A stretch of DNA of 64,000 nt. Source: Heterobilharzia americana. Lineage: Eukaryota; Platyhelminthes; Trematoda; Strigeidida; Schistosomatidae. How positions within the stretch are numbered: position 1 is the stretch's first letter; each line of letters opens with the position of its first letter. Under the pieces are notes generated by a model. That model ran no database searches, was not told the DNA's origin, and was given only the letters and a program-made list of their open reading frames with translations. The stretch spans positions 50,024,934 to 50,088,933 of the forward strand of contig OX104127.1 of NCBI GenBank assembly GCA_944470555.2, in the 5' to 3' direction. This document shows, piece after piece, positions 47,830-59,829 of the stretch. The position numbers were made by a program, and so were the translations under genes.

Positions 47830-48795
47830 ATAAGTAAGTATACTTCCTTTCCAAAAAATTTCATGTCAGGTGATCACAGTTTGTTATTAATTGATTGACT
47901 TCTCCCACGTGTTCAGGTGTGTCTTTTAATGTGTCCTATTAAAGCACTCACATGATGTAACGTTTGTTGGGTATTGAAAAGTACAGGGTGAAAAGTCATC
48001 AAAATACAAAGAAGTGCCATTTTATATTATAGGCTGAGTTATTTATCTCTCATAAGAAACATTTTCACTCAGTACTGAGCAGTTTTGGTGAAGACGTCAA
48101 CATTATGTGGTACACTAAATTGATTATTGTTTTCAAAAACATATTTATCTCAGTTATGTATTGCAAGCAGCATGAGTATTGTTTTCTTACCTTTTGGCAC
48201 CCAACCGTGTTTTTTTCACTAGATCATTGTTTATCTCAGAATTCGGCATATTTCAAGGGACTGTTGATCGTGTTTTCCGGAGTTTTCTTGTATTTATTTG
48301 TAAATGACTCAATTTTCAGTTGTTTCACAAAATAAATCTTAAACCTTAAGCTGGTCGACAGTATTCACTACTTTGTGAGTTGAAATCTTCATCAGATGGT
48401 GCATCACACACACAAACACCCTAAAGAATAGTAACTTGGTGACAGCATGAGAATTGGATTAGGCCAGTTTCCCATTTAATGAGTATTTCCATGTCTACAT
48501 ACTTGCTTGATGGAATTAGTGACATCCTATGACAGTTCGTTGTCTTATATATTTGAAAAATAGTTGACCTTGTTAGGTTGGACAGTTAGTTACACAACGC
48601 TAGTTTTTGCACTGTGAGTGACAGTCCTTTTTAGTCAGCAAACTGTTCACTGTTCATCCTTGTCGAAGTTATTCAACTAAAGCAAATAGAGTTCATTATC
48701 ATTTCGATCCACTGAGCTTATCGTTCGAATCGCGCTAATCGATCAATAAGTCTTTATTGAAACCGAAAACTAAAGCACATTACTTCCAGCAACAA
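47830..48795. other. Intron sequence, nothing recognised
   Basis: A 76-codon frame (48105-48335) is Phe-rich AT-biased translation without support. Confidence 0.4.
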
Positions 48796-48799
48796 TTTA

Positions 48800-49165
48800 T
48801 TTGAGATGGGATTCTGAAGTTCTAATGAGGAGTCTTAACCTGTGGAGTCAACCTTGTCGGAAGTAATGTGGATGACCAGTGATGACTTCAGATAGCAGCT
48901 GCGCTATACAGCGAATCGATAGGAGCGAGAAAATACTAACCATTCGATCCCAAACCAGTGGCTAAATGGGGATGTACTCTCTGACAGATTTGAAGGTCCT
49001 GGGTTCGATCCCTGGCAGACGTATTGGTGGGGACTCATGAAGAGTTGCACAATAGGACGAAACGGCCGTGATCTCTCTCCTATGGCTGCTCAGATAGTGT
49101 CACTGCACAATGAATACCACCCTTAAGTCAATGAATACCCACAAGTCTCCAAACAATTACCAAAG
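48800..49165 (+). repeat. Hammerhead SINE family B
   Basis: Head, A box (GTGGCTAAATGGGGATGTAC), B box (GGGTTCGATCCCTGGC), mutated ribozyme (ATGAAGAGTTGC; GGACGAAACGGCCGTG kept), and a tail. Confidence 0.7.
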
Positions 49166-49169
49166 CTGT

Positions 49170-49500
49170 TTGTTAAAAAGAAAATCTAAATTTATTAATG
49201 ATAAAATTGAGGTTTTTGAGTTGGTTCACCAAAAAGCTTAGAGAAGAGGATATATTAGCTTGCTTTGTATGATCCAAGTGATCAGGTTTCAAGTTGGAAT
49301 ATAAAAAATATAAAAAATGTGCCAAAAAGAAAGATTCAAACTGATGCATTTAAACAAGTTAATACAATTTTAGAGAATAGGTCATTTATTGTGAAGCGAT
49401 TTAAGAAAGCAACATAATTACGAATGCAAAAGCTTTCATTTGGAAGGTTTCATTTCTCAATTATTATCATTATTATTAATATTATCATTCCTAGGTCGAA
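49170..49500. other. Intron sequence, nothing recognised
   Basis: AT-rich; short ATT run near 49460. Confidence 0.4.
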
Positions 49501-49504
49501 CTGA

Positions 49505-49740
49505 ACGACTTCCGTCGGCATACGGGCTAGTGTGCAGATTCTTCAATAGTGACTGACTATACATTATGTTGTGGTGATTAGCAGTGGGCTCCAAGAAGTG
49601 CGCCTCGTCGTATTTGGGCCTCTTCAACTGGATGTATCTACACCTCAGTGAGTGGTGTTGTTCCCATTGAGACTAGAACCCAGTGCCCATTGCTTCACAC
49701 CCCGAAAGCCCTATCCATTAGGCCACTAAGGCAGATGGGC
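49505..49740 (-). repeat. Sm-alpha-like SINE (family A)
   Basis: Tail to head on the minus strand; ribozyme GCGCCTCGTCGTATTTGGGC mutated; A-box complement TATCCATTAGGCCACTAAGG. Confidence 0.7.
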
Positions 49741-49824
49741 CAACCCTCATACAATGGGTATCAGTTAGTATTTATTTATACTTTTAATTTCCTTTTGTTT
49801 TACAAGACCAAACTGCTTGGTGTC

Positions 49825-49965
49825 GGTTGACATATGGACTTCTATGCGGATTCCTCGATACTGCGTGAATATTTATTCTTTTAGTTTACTTGGTGGTGGC
49901 TAGCAATAGAATTGGCGACGCATGCTTTGTCTTATTTAGATCCGTCAGCTGGATATCTTTCCCAT
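49825..49965 (-). repeat. Sm-alpha-like SINE (family A), partial
   Basis: Tail (TCTATGCGGATTCCTCGATA) and ribozyme region only; CUGACGG and AAGACAAAGC are mutated. Same orientation as the previous copy. Confidence 0.65.
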
Positions 49966-50044
49966 TTTTTCAGATTCATTGTAGCTACGATCGTAATGTC
50001 GATTGAATTTATCACCCGTCTACATGTATACGTAAATTAGTGGA

Positions 50045-50335
50045 TGCTAGTTTGTTTTAAGACAGCCGACAGGTAGGCGCATCTAAAACCTAGATGAAAC
50101 TGATGTCCCGCCTGAGAGTTAAACTCGCACCACCCAGTGTAGCTGTCAGCAAAGTTACCACGAAGCTATTCGGGCAACGGCTAACCTAATATAGGACTGA
50201 TTGGATTAGATACATAGATTGTTCACTGGAAAGCATGAAACCAATTTCATGTTGTCTAGTCCTGAGTGCCGACCGAACTCTATGGATCATTTTGTAATGC
50301 TGCCTCCAAGCTGGAAGGTTCACCATCGTGGTGTA
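50045..50335 (-). repeat. tRNA-like repeat family D
   Basis: GATGTCCCGCCTGAGAGTTA, B- and A-box complements (ACTCGCACCACCCAGTG; AGTTACCACGAAGC), then TTCATGTTGTCTAGTCCTGA. Confidence 0.55.
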
Positions 50336-50339
50336 CCTT

Positions 50340-50875
50340 GATGAATGGTAGACTCAACGAATTTTCGTTTTCTAAATAAGTTCTCATGATAACAAAAAGA
50401 AAAACTAAATTCATTTTTATACAGGGTGATGATTGAAGGTGAGGTGAAAATCTGGACCGCGGTCAGATTCGAACCAGCGACCGCCCAGTATAAATACTAG
50501 TCTGCCAAATTACGGCTATCTCAGACAGTTAAATGATAATAAATTCACTTCTGAAAAGATGTAACTTTTCAGCCTCACGGAATAACTTCGAGATTGAGGA
50601 AAATCGATTCATATATTGATTAATCTTGTCTCATTTTCTGTCATTCTCTCTCCCTCTCTGTTGATCCTGCTCGCTTTTACTGTCCCTGATTTTCACTGTT
50701 TAAACCAACATTTCATTTAACTTGTGCGTGCTTTTTTGTTTCAAGAAAATTGTTCCATTTCTTAACATTCAATATTTAAAAACAGAACTAAACACGGAAA
50801 AGAAGATATTAAAATTTTGATTTTTCGCTTGTTGGTAATTTGAATGCTAGTTATCTTGTAGAACTTATCGATTCA
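50340..50875. other. Intron sequence with a tRNA-like fragment
   Basis: 50455-50535 (GTCAGATTCGAACCAGCGAC) is a minus-strand tRNA-like piece related to 7140-7395; the rest is AT-rich. Confidence 0.4.
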
Positions 50876-50879
50876 ATCT

Positions 50880-51490
50880 GAGGGTTTGTGGTGACTTATT
50901 TATTGATTTCAGATTGGAATTTTATCATGGTCTGACTTACATCTTTTGCAAACCTTAGTCGAATGAGATGGATTGGACATGTTCTGCTCATACTGAGAGA
51001 CATAGCCTACCTTGACATGATATGCTACAGTAATAGTTCGAATAGGCTAAATGACAGTTCAAGGTGATCACACCAAGTCAGTGAAGCCTCTTACTGTTGG
51101 TCTGAATAGTGTAGAAAGATGTAGACTACCTGACTGGGGTCTATCAGACCAAATAAATCAGTGACTGTGGAGTGACTCTTGATGACATGACTGGAAATCG
51201 GTCATAATACTGCAGACCTTCTAAAGCATGAATATTCACACCAACTATTATATTCAGAGTTTTAATTCTCTCACACAACTTTGTCCACTTTCATATCACT
51301 CCTTTTCTATTCAGTTGTTTTTTGTATGCTAGTGTGAAGTGTGGCAACTTGAGGCGATGGACCTGTGTACGAGGTTGTACTTTGGTTTTGTCAATTAGTT
51401 ATCTGGAACCTGGGAGAAGTGGATAGGTGTTTCTTCCTACTCCTTAGCAGTGCGCAGTCGTGACCGGCTGATCGATATTACAGAAGCCTC
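50880..51490 (-). repeat. Family B minus copy split by a LINE tail
   Basis: 50880-50942 (tail, ATTGATTTCAGATTGGAATT) and 51405-51490 (GGAACCTGGGAGAAGTGG, TTTCTTCCTACTCC) are two parts of one family B copy. The LINE piece 50944-51395 sits between them. Confidence 0.55.
50944..51395 (+). mobile_element. LINE 3' end, copy 1
   Basis: Encodes RMRWIGHVLLILRDIAYLDM, then a stop and about 330 bp of 3' UTR. Inverse of 56878-57329. Confidence 0.7.
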
Positions 51491-51504
51491 AGAGTAGAAA
51501 AGAC

Positions 51505-51595
51505 AGACATATTAGGGACCGGAATTCGAACCAATAACCTTAAAGTTATGGGCCAGGTGTTTTACTGACTGGTATGTCAAGCTTAGCTGGTAACC
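51505..51595 (-). repeat. tRNA-like SINE fragment
   Basis: GGAATTCGAACCAATAACC and GTTTTACTGACTGG are box complements; similar to 4255-4345. Confidence 0.4.
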
Positions 51596-51714
51596 TGGTG
51601 CCGAGGTCTCATTTTTTCACCATACTTCAGTAAACATAAATTTATTGAATAAAAGGAACTTTTAGAGTTTTGTCAACATTTTTTAGATGGAGGGAGGGTG
51701 AATTAATTAATCTC

Positions 51715-52170
51715 ATCTATAGTTTTAAAGTCAAGTCACTGCTTCTGTATAGTTCAGAGACTTGGCGCGTCACAAAAAGCACTTCCAACAAACTACAGAT
51801 ATTCATCAACAACGGATGTCTACGCTCATTACTGAAGATCAGATGGCCAGAATAATAAGAATAAGCAACAAGGAATCCATTCTGGCAACGAACCAACCAA
51901 GAAGCTATCGCTGAACAAATATGCAGAGGGAAGTGGAGATGTATTGGGCATGTACTGAGAAGGCCGACTGGGGACATCACGTGCAAGGCCAGGGTATCGA
52001 GTGGAACCCAGATGGGAAGCGACGAGTTTGGCGTCTGAGGGGAGGGTGACATGGAGGAGATGATGTGAGGAAGAAATGAGAGCTTGTGGGCTGTCATGGA
52101 GCCATGTTCAAAAGTTTGCAGAGAACAGAGTACACTGGAGATGTGCCCAAGGGACAAATAATAATAATAG
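51715..52170 (+). mobile_element. RTE-type LINE 3' end, copy C
   Basis: Starts within KVKSLLLYSSETWRVTKSTS, continues through the C-terminal region in broken frames, and ends CCAAGGGACAAATAATAATA. More diverged than copies A and B. Confidence 0.75.
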
Positions 52171-52174
52171 TAGT

Positions 52175-53185
52175 TTTAAATGTACATTCGCAACAATAAG
52201 AATATCGCAGGATTAATGTTAACTGAAACAATGTTCTTTTCTTCCGGGTAAGTATTTTTTCAAAGATTTGTTTGGCGCACTTAGTTCAGACTGCTTTTCT
52301 CTATAACTTATCCTATATGCGCATTTAACAGGAAGATAATTTCTTTTCAAACAGGTGAAACCCAAGCATTAGTTGTTGATCGTCGGGTAATCATCGATCA
52401 CTCCGTTTTTGCATTGTAGTCACTTAGTGAAGTGACACGAAACGATACTGCACTGTTCCACGTTTTGGATTTAGATGGCAGGAATCACTTGACAAAAAGC
52501 CTCACTCTATCTTGGCTTCGTGCCTACTGCTACATACCTGCAAGGCGTATCCTAAGCCACTAGGAAACTGGTGTTCTTCTAGTACTGCAAACCTTTATAA
52601 CTCAATGCTGAAGTCAGAAACGTAGACATTAAGCTGGTCGGGCCAAAACTGACCCCCTGCTGGACTGAATGATGTACATAAATCGACCACCAATGGGTGG
52701 TCATGCAGCTCCATATTCCTAAGTGCTTAGAACTGGAAGACAGAAATATTGTTTCATCTAAATTTTGCAGATTTTTATTGTTCCCTGCGTTGCGCAAAAT
52801 CATCGGCACAAGGGTACCCTAGAACACTCATCTCGATGTTGGTGAGTGAATAGCGAAAGAATGAAAATCACGGCAGTAACGAGGTAACCGTACAAGGATA
52901 GCCATGTACCAACTCAGATCATTCACTCTGATCCAATTACAGCAATCAGCAAGGAATGACAAAACTTAATTAGTCATAACTAATGCCGCTTGCACAAGAA
53001 ATGACTTTTGTCTTTAGAGTAACGGTGTAGCATTGAAAATAAGAAATCTACTGTATTCAGATATCTGTGGAAATACCACTCACTTGTATACATGAATGTT
53101 CAGCACATCCAAGATGCTACCTTTGATCACACCACAAATAAGTGTAACAGTGTTTTAAAGATATGTCAGCATCAGGGTCATATAT
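52175..53185. other. Intron sequence, nothing recognised
   Basis: Frames closed; 52579-52809 minus is an unsupported 76-codon frame. Confidence 0.4.
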
Positions 53186-53189
53186 CATT

Positions 53190-53560
53190 TTCTAAAAGCA
53201 AGACCACGTATAGCTCGCCAACATCTGCTGGACATACTTGAGGCTGTCAAAATAAGACCGATCAAACCTAGACTTTGCATTCAAGGATTATTCATCCCAT
53301 GGCCTTCAGCAAACTAAAGGCCTATCCTACCTTCCTTATTTGTTTTGTTCTGCTTCACCACTCCTCACACATCTTAATATTCAAAAATTTAGACAGAGAA
53401 ATCGATTTCCTTACAGCCTCTAACTCACATTCCATTTTGGAAATGTATTCTCCTCTAACTAAGCTTGTTTTTATGCAGTGCAAATGCATTTTATAGTAGT
53501 AGAAACAGATGTGAATTTGTTGTTCAGATTGTTTTTTTCAGTTTGACCATTGAATCAGTT
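53190..53560. repeat. Unknown dispersed repeat U, uninterrupted copy
   Basis: Matches the flanks of the SINE pair at 26540-27260 in order (GACCGATCAAACCTAGAC; AGCAAACTAAAGGCC; CATTCCATTTTGGAAATG). No coding motif recognised. Confidence 0.5.
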
Positions 53561-53564
53561 GGAG

Positions 53565-54165
53565 GTTCACATACAAACAACTCGTCACAGAGCTCCAGTA
53601 AGTTATTACTTTTAGGTAATAATAATCCAACTTAATCAAATCCAGATGTAGATTTTGTTGTGTTTTGTCACGTGATAGTTAATGAAACCGCTCCATTTGT
53701 TACATGGGACACGATTCAGTTTTGACACTTGTTGGCGAAAAGTCAAGTCTGCAAACTGTGCAAATCATTTTTGGGTTGAGACATTTCCAGTTGAGATAAA
53801 ATAATTTGTCCTATTCAAACACTGATGGGGTATCAGTGGTGGGACACAGCTATTGTAAACCTTGAATTGTTTAAATGACTGTCTAATTCAAATTGTCGCG
53901 CCTTAATTGAAGTGGTAGTAAAACAAATATATGCTATTTTTGATATATAAATACCTAGAAATTGAAAACCAGATATCTTTTCGGTAAGGAAGCAAATAAA
54001 TTGAGAAAAAATGGTTTGAAATTGCCTAGTATTTTTGATACTGGATTTTTAGGAGGATTCGGTGTCTTGACCTCTTAGTTATCGGTCCATTCATCCTTCC
54101 AATGTAAATTGAGCCGAACTACAGAGACAGGGACCATCTGAACTAAAGTTAAGACTTGTCTAGAG
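53565..54165. other. Intron sequence, nothing recognised
   Basis: AT-rich. Confidence 0.4.
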
Positions 54166-54169
54166 GCTG

Positions 54170-54300
54170 GACATCGTAGCTCACTTGGTAAAGCGCCACG
54201 TCGGTAACTCGGAGACCAGTAGTTTGCATCTTCAGTCATCACTCAGTGCCAGTTACCAATTTAGTATGTTTTCACCTGCCTAAACAAGATACTTACAATG
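54170..54300 (+). repeat. tRNA-like SINE
   Basis: CATCGTAGCTCACTTGGTAA (A box), then GAGACCAGTAGTTTGCATC, a weak B box. A related minus piece lies at 54770-54850. Confidence 0.4.
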
Positions 54301-54304
54301 TGAA

Positions 54305-55940
54305 CTGAAGACAGACGGGAAAGAGTGTATGGCATTTATCGTGAATACAGAAAGATGAAAGGAGTAATGTTGGAAAAAGTGCCTGGAAATACATGGTGAA
54401 ATTAATACATTCTTTGTGTACAGTTTTCAAACACCAGGTAGATCCTTTCAATTGCTTGTGATGTGATGATAACTAAAAACAACTTACGCCAACAGAAGAG
54501 AGAAAGAAAAGATCACTATAACTGTTATTTACCTAGAAAACTTATAAAAAATGTCGTCTATATTAGGTGGTCTAGTATTATACACCTTCAGTCTTACGCT
54601 ATTGTCTAACTAACATGACGAAGATGGCTGTCTGGAAGCTATAACACTTCAAATAAAATTTCTCAAGTGAAGCTGTTGACAGAAACTTGATTGCTTTGAG
54701 AAAAGATCTCAGACTGCCGGAAAAGAGAACATGAATTCCCATAGTCTAATTGAGGCTGAAATAAAACCTTGGTAGTGGCCAGAATAGAATCAAACCACTC
54801 GGCTGGTAACTTCAGTTGTCACCCAACTTTATAGGGATGTCTCTACAACAAACCGGTATGTTTCCCTGTTAATGTCAGTAAGGCGTACAAAATGACAACA
54901 CCTGAACAGGTATTCATTACTAATTAATGTAGTGAAAGAATTTATGTCAGTTCCCTGTTTAAGGAGGGGAAGAAAATCAATAGAAGGATACTGATATCAG
55001 AGTTGTTGAAATGTTCAATGCTCCAATCAGCTGTAAAGCGAATTCTGAGTCTAGCATTTCCCAACGAATCCTATACCGTACTACTAGTTTATCGATTTAG
55101 TCAACTCTTTTATTTACGCATAATCTCTTTTCTTTCCATTAGCATATCATTAATGTGATGATTATATTCTCCCTCAATCTATCTAGTACTGCTACTACAA
55201 ATATTTTCATATCTTTGTTTATCACTGATTGACACAGACACAGTAAAACATGTAAACCACTTGTTTATGGTTAAGTAGTGTGAGTATGTACACTTCTGTA
55301 TGTTTAAGTATGTGTATGTGTGTACGCGTATTTGTCTTTATGCGTGGTATTAATTCTGATATTGGCATGCCAACTCCAAAGATTATTTATTGATTTTTCT
55401 CATTGTTGGTTGGAGGAATTTGTAAATTTATGTTAGATGACTAGCAGAAATAGTTTACTCACAAAAATTGGTAGTAGTATCGTAGGTTAGGGCATTGGAA
55501 ATGGACTTTAAATGCGTTTTGACAAAATATAACGATGACATTGAAAACATCTTACGAAAGGAAAAGAGTTATTGGATTGTGACTGAAATTTCTTCAACTT
55601 TAACGATCATAGGTAATTTTAGGGGTAGATCAGAAACACGGTGGCTGAACACTGAATGAGTCTTCGTTTGAACTAATGTCGCTTTTATAGACTTGAAAGT
55701 TTCAGCTACTATTGGTCCAGTTTTTATCGAAGAAAGTCTGGTTGACTTCAGATCTTCAGTTCATTCAACAGAAAGGCGTTTCTACTTGTTTCTATGTACT
55801 GGAAAGATTGTTCAGTTTTCACGGTTGACTGGGTGTTTTGCAGTTAAATTAGTCTTTATTCGACCAGACTGCATACTTCGAATACTTCAAATATCTATAG
55901 TGGGAATTGATGCTTCTTTGTTCGGCTATAAATGCAACTA
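54305..55940. other. Intron sequence, nothing firm
   Basis: An 84-codon frame (55693-55947) has no domain; TG-rich run at 55300-55330. Confidence 0.4.
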
Positions 55941-55944
55941 TAAA

Positions 55945-56105
55945 TAGTAGACGAATCCATGAGGTATGTTTCGTCCTATTTAGGACTTATCAGCTGTATG
56001 TAACCCAGTGAGTCATGTTGTCCCCACCGAGACTGGAATCGAGTACCCTTCGCTTCAAACGCCAAAGCGTTTTCCACCAAGCCACTTGGGTACGACAGCC
56101 ACCTC
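55945..56105 (-). repeat. Sm-alpha-like SINE (family A), near-intact ribozyme
   Basis: Minus strand: CUGAUAA (G8 to A), GUCC/GGAC stem II with its loop, GAAAC. Only the core base G8 and stem III appear damaged. Confidence 0.7.
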
Positions 56106-56109
56106 TTGT

Positions 56110-56870
56110 GGAAAGAGGCATCAGTTGTTGTAATGATAATCGTAACTTCTTGTGGTTTCCAGTTTCAGAGTGTATAAATGACTTTGACACACACACACAT
56201 ACGCATTGTTCTTTAAACTTATTCCCCACTATATATATATATATATCTTTATTCTGGCTCAGAACAGTGATTGGGGGACTTTCAGAGACATAAATGTCAC
56301 CGTCTTCTGCTCAGAGTACACCTTCATGAGAAATTTCGATACAGAAACTAGATTATTTGATTAATTTGAACCAAATAGTGCCGGTAAGTATCCGTTCTAC
56401 TCCAGCGGACTGATATATAGAACAGATCACTGGTTGCTGAGATTAAGCAGAGCTGCTAGAGTTTACACTAAAATACAGTATGCCACAGAGTCTCGTCCCT
56501 TCGCTTAGTGATTACATTGCAATATTTGGTCTAGAGAGATATCTGAGTCCCAAGGAATCAAAAGCTACATGGGGTACCCAATGGTGACCCACTGGTGTAC
56601 ACTCAACTGTAGTTTTCTGGAGCTGCAAGGGAAGGTCATCTTTAAACGTGTCACAGAATATGAGCTGCAGAATTTTACTTACTTTGGTGATTCATACTAA
56701 ACTGGTTAATTTCTAGTGGCTTCCAGACTTTCCAGAGCATGTTAACCTTCAATAAAAGTGAACACCGATTTCATAGTAGCCTATCGAATGATTTTATTCC
56801 GCAACTACATTTTCAAAAATGGCATAATTTTAAATTCAGCGGTGCACAGTTCTAAGTAAGTTTTCTGACA
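56110..56870. other. Intron sequence with short AT and CA runs
   Basis: (CA)n near 56190-56205 and (AT)n near 56230-56247; nothing else recognised. Confidence 0.4.
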
Positions 56871-56877
56871 GACAGAT

Positions 56878-57480
56878 AGACACAGAACCAATGTAGAACC
56901 TCGCACACAGGTCCATCGCCTCAAGTTGCCACACTTCACACTAGCATACAAAAAACAACTGAATAGAAAAGGAGTGATATGAAAGTGGACAAAGTTGTGT
57001 GAGAGAATTAAAACTCTGAATATAATAGTTGGTGTGAATATTCATGCTTTAGAAGGTCTGCAGTATTATGACCGATTTCCAGTCATGTCATCAAGAGTCA
57101 CTCCACAGTCACTGATTTATTTGGTCTGATAGACCCCAGTCAGGTAGTCTACATCTTTCTACACTATTCAGACCAACAGTAAGAGGCTTCACTGACTTGG
57201 TGTGATCACCTTGAACTGTCATTTAGCCTATTCGAACTATTACTGTAGCATATCATGTCAAGGTAGGCTATGTCTCTCAGTATGAGCAGAACATGTCCAA
57301 TCCATCTCATTTGACTAAGGTTTACAAGCCCATTAGTCAACTTGCTTATATTGCCTAATGCTTTTCGTCTGACCTTAAAATTACTCACATGGTGTTTAGA
57401 CGAAATGCGACCAATACTAAGAAGATAGCTGTTATCAAAACCTTGTAATCGCTTCATATCTTCTACTGGTAACTTTTCTA
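56878..57480 (-). mobile_element. LINE 3' end, copy 2
   Basis: 56878-57329 is the inverse of 50944-51395. This copy extends further 5': LQGFDNSYLLSIGRISSKHH, then SQMRWIGHVLLILRD. Confidence 0.72.
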
Positions 57481-57664
57481 GTTTTTATTTTATTTTACTC
57501 ATGACAAGTGTATTTAACTGACTCAACTTCCAACAACTCAGTTCAATAGAAAAGGTTTTCTGACATCGTGTAACAAACATAAGTGTGTTGATTGATGTCA
57601 CAGATCATTTTTTAAGTTTCTTAAGAACTTTTCAGTTTGTATGAATTCAATAGTAATCGTAATA

Positions 57665-57820
57665 CTGGGCAGTGGCTGGTAATGGTAATCAGGATACACA
57701 TTTTGTCAGCTGGATGTACCTGCTTCCCAGTGAGTGATATTGTCCCCACCGGGACTCGGACTCGGGAGCGATCGCTTCAAACGTGAGAGTGTTATCCACT
57801 ACACCATCAATCGTACCATC
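57665..57820 (-). repeat. Sm-alpha-like SINE (family A)
   Basis: GTCAGCTGGATGTACCTGC and GGACTCGGACTCGGGAGCG; most of the ribozyme is deleted. Confidence 0.65.
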
Positions 57821-57824
57821 TCTC

Positions 57825-58573
57825 TATGCAAATGGTTAAAAATAGGGGAAAGAACTACAAGTATTTTTACATAATGGGCTTAAAGTTGTCCAGCTATCAA
57901 AATCTGTGTGCCTCTGAGTGTTACTTTATTCATATACATTCGAAATGGATACTAGCCGGCTTAAAAAGTGTACAGGTTTTGTTAGTATAATCCCAACACC
58001 TCTCTAACTTGATCGAGATTTGAAACAGCTAGTCCGCTTTTTAAATGTCGGCAAAAAAATAAGATACAGCTTATCTGAAAAGTGAAATGTGTTAGTCAGC
58101 GCAATACACTTCCAACAGTTTGGTCACACACGTTAGCTTGTCGTGCATATTTATCTGAATTATAACGATAGACACATGGGTTTAAAAAAATACTCGATAG
58201 AATATAGTGCGGAATTGTTTGTTTAGACGGAAAGAGAAAAATTGAATATTAATCAACCTTGGTATTATATGTAGTTGAGTTACTGAGAAAGGTTAAGTGT
58301 AATGACAAATTACTTTTGAATAGATGAAAGAGGTCCAAACTCCGTGATAGCTAAAGCTTCAATAAACCTAAGTATACGTCGTCAAATGGCTTGTATATAG
58401 GTTTGAAAGATGCATACTAGTAAACTTTTTTGATCCATTTCAGTGCTTTGTTTTATGTATGTGTGAAGTTTGACATCTATTGCCTGAGTTGTTAGGATCA
58501 TTCACTCTGATATATTATTGCAGCCATTTTGGAATGTGTTCTGAGGCGCCTACTCTCATAGATCAATGGGTCC

Positions 58574-58615
<42 letters not shown>

Positions 58616-58740
58616 CCAACCACACGTGCATGTAAACTGATGAACGCACATGGTTGTGACCTCATCTTTCAAATACTGGGAAAATGACCAGATTTCTCGA
58701 AATGCATTGCATTATCACACCACATTTTAATGATAAACCT
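57825..58740. other. Intron sequence with (GT)n
   Basis: (TG)n at 58576-58610. Confidence 0.4.
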
Positions 58741-58744
58741 CCAA

Positions 58745-59070
58745 ATTGAATTACTCTAATGCTTACTAGTGGCTTACTTCGAGATGGGATTCCCCAAGTT
58801 CCAACGAGAAGTCGTGACCGGTGAGGTTAACCATGGCATTCGATGGAGGTCATGCTATATTATGAACTGACAGAGGTAGGAAACTGTACACCGTTGAACC
58901 ATGACCCAGTGGTTTAGGAATAACGTGCCAGCCATGGGACTAGAAGGTCCTGGGTTCGATCCCTGGTGGGGGTAGAGTCATGGGTGAGCACTGCTGAGAA
59001 GTCCAGGTTTTCAGTGCTTCTCCAACTGCTGTCAGTCCATGATGAATACCAAACTCTAATGAATAACACA
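58745..59070 (+). repeat. Hammerhead SINE family B, ribozyme deleted
   Basis: Nearly full length, with head, boxes (GGGTTCGATCCCTGGTGG) and tail. After CTGCTGAGAAGTCC it jumps to AGGTTTTCAGTGC, removing stem II, GAAAC and stem III. Confidence 0.75.
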
Positions 59071-59074
59071 TTAC

Positions 59075-59560
59075 ACCCTGGTACAGATGAATAGACAGTA
59101 GAGATTACTCAAAAATCAATAGTTTTACGAATACTTAACTGTCGTACTAACCGAGTTTATGTTAAGATCACAAACATAGTTAAATATGCCTTACGATTTA
59201 ACCACAAGAAAAGCCTTAATATAGAACATTGAATAGTATATATATTTTTTCTTGTTTTAAACAGATGTTTATTGATTTTAATTGCAGATATTAAACTGAA
59301 ATAAAAGTGCATGAAAATGTATAGACATTAGAAAAGGAAATTTATCTTAACATAATGAGGAAAAATAAGTGCAAAGTAATGTTTATTATTTTTTTCTTTA
59401 ATTTATGTTGTATAAGTCAATTAAATCATTTTTAAAATTAAATTAACTAATATATTGATCAATTTTTATTACCAAAATTGATTTTTAAACTTTATTGCCT
59501 GAAATGTTTATCTGTCTACCAGATGATTGGATGAAATATTTATGAATTCAGTGATAATCT
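59075..59560. other. Intron sequence, nothing recognised
   Basis: Extremely AT-rich (59220-59470). Confidence 0.4.
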
Positions 59561-59565
59561 ACAGC

Positions 59566-59826
59566 AATAGGTATTTATATATATATCGTGAGCTAACAGA
59601 AGTTGGAAATATGGAGCATTGGATTCTGACCCAGTGGCTCAATGGTAACGCGCTGGTCGCGGAACCTGAAGGTCGCGGGTTCGATCCCTGCTGGTGGGGT
59701 CGTGGGTGCGCACTGCTGAGGAGTCCCATACTAGGACGAAACAGCTGTCCAGTGCTCCCAGGTTTCCTTTGTTCCTCCAACTGATGTCAGTCTTCGATGA
59801 ATAACAACTTGAAATAGGTATTTATA
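59566..59826 (+). repeat. Hammerhead SINE family B monomer with target-site duplication
   Basis: AATAGGTATTTATA occurs at 59566-59579 and 59813-59826 and brackets a 233-bp unit: partial head, A box (GTGGCTCAATGGTAACGCGC), B box (GGGTTCGATCCCTGC), ribozyme, tail ending ACTTGAAAT. The 14-bp direct repeat is the mark of reverse-transcription-primed insertion. The unit is 5' truncated relative to the 400-bp tandem monomer. Confidence 0.88.
59710..59755 (+). ncRNA. Intact-looking hammerhead ribozyme (family B)
   Basis: GCACUG / CAGUGC stem I (6 bp), CUGAGGA, GUCC/GGAC stem II with a 7-nt loop, GAA, ACAGCUGU stem III, C17 at 59749. Predicted cut between 59749 and 59750. It lies antisense to the host gene. 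Confidence 0.82.
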
Positions 59827-59829
59827 CTT

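Noticed and set aside
48105..48335. Possible small membrane protein
   Set aside because: AT-driven Phe/Leu/Ile composition, no splice or promoter support.
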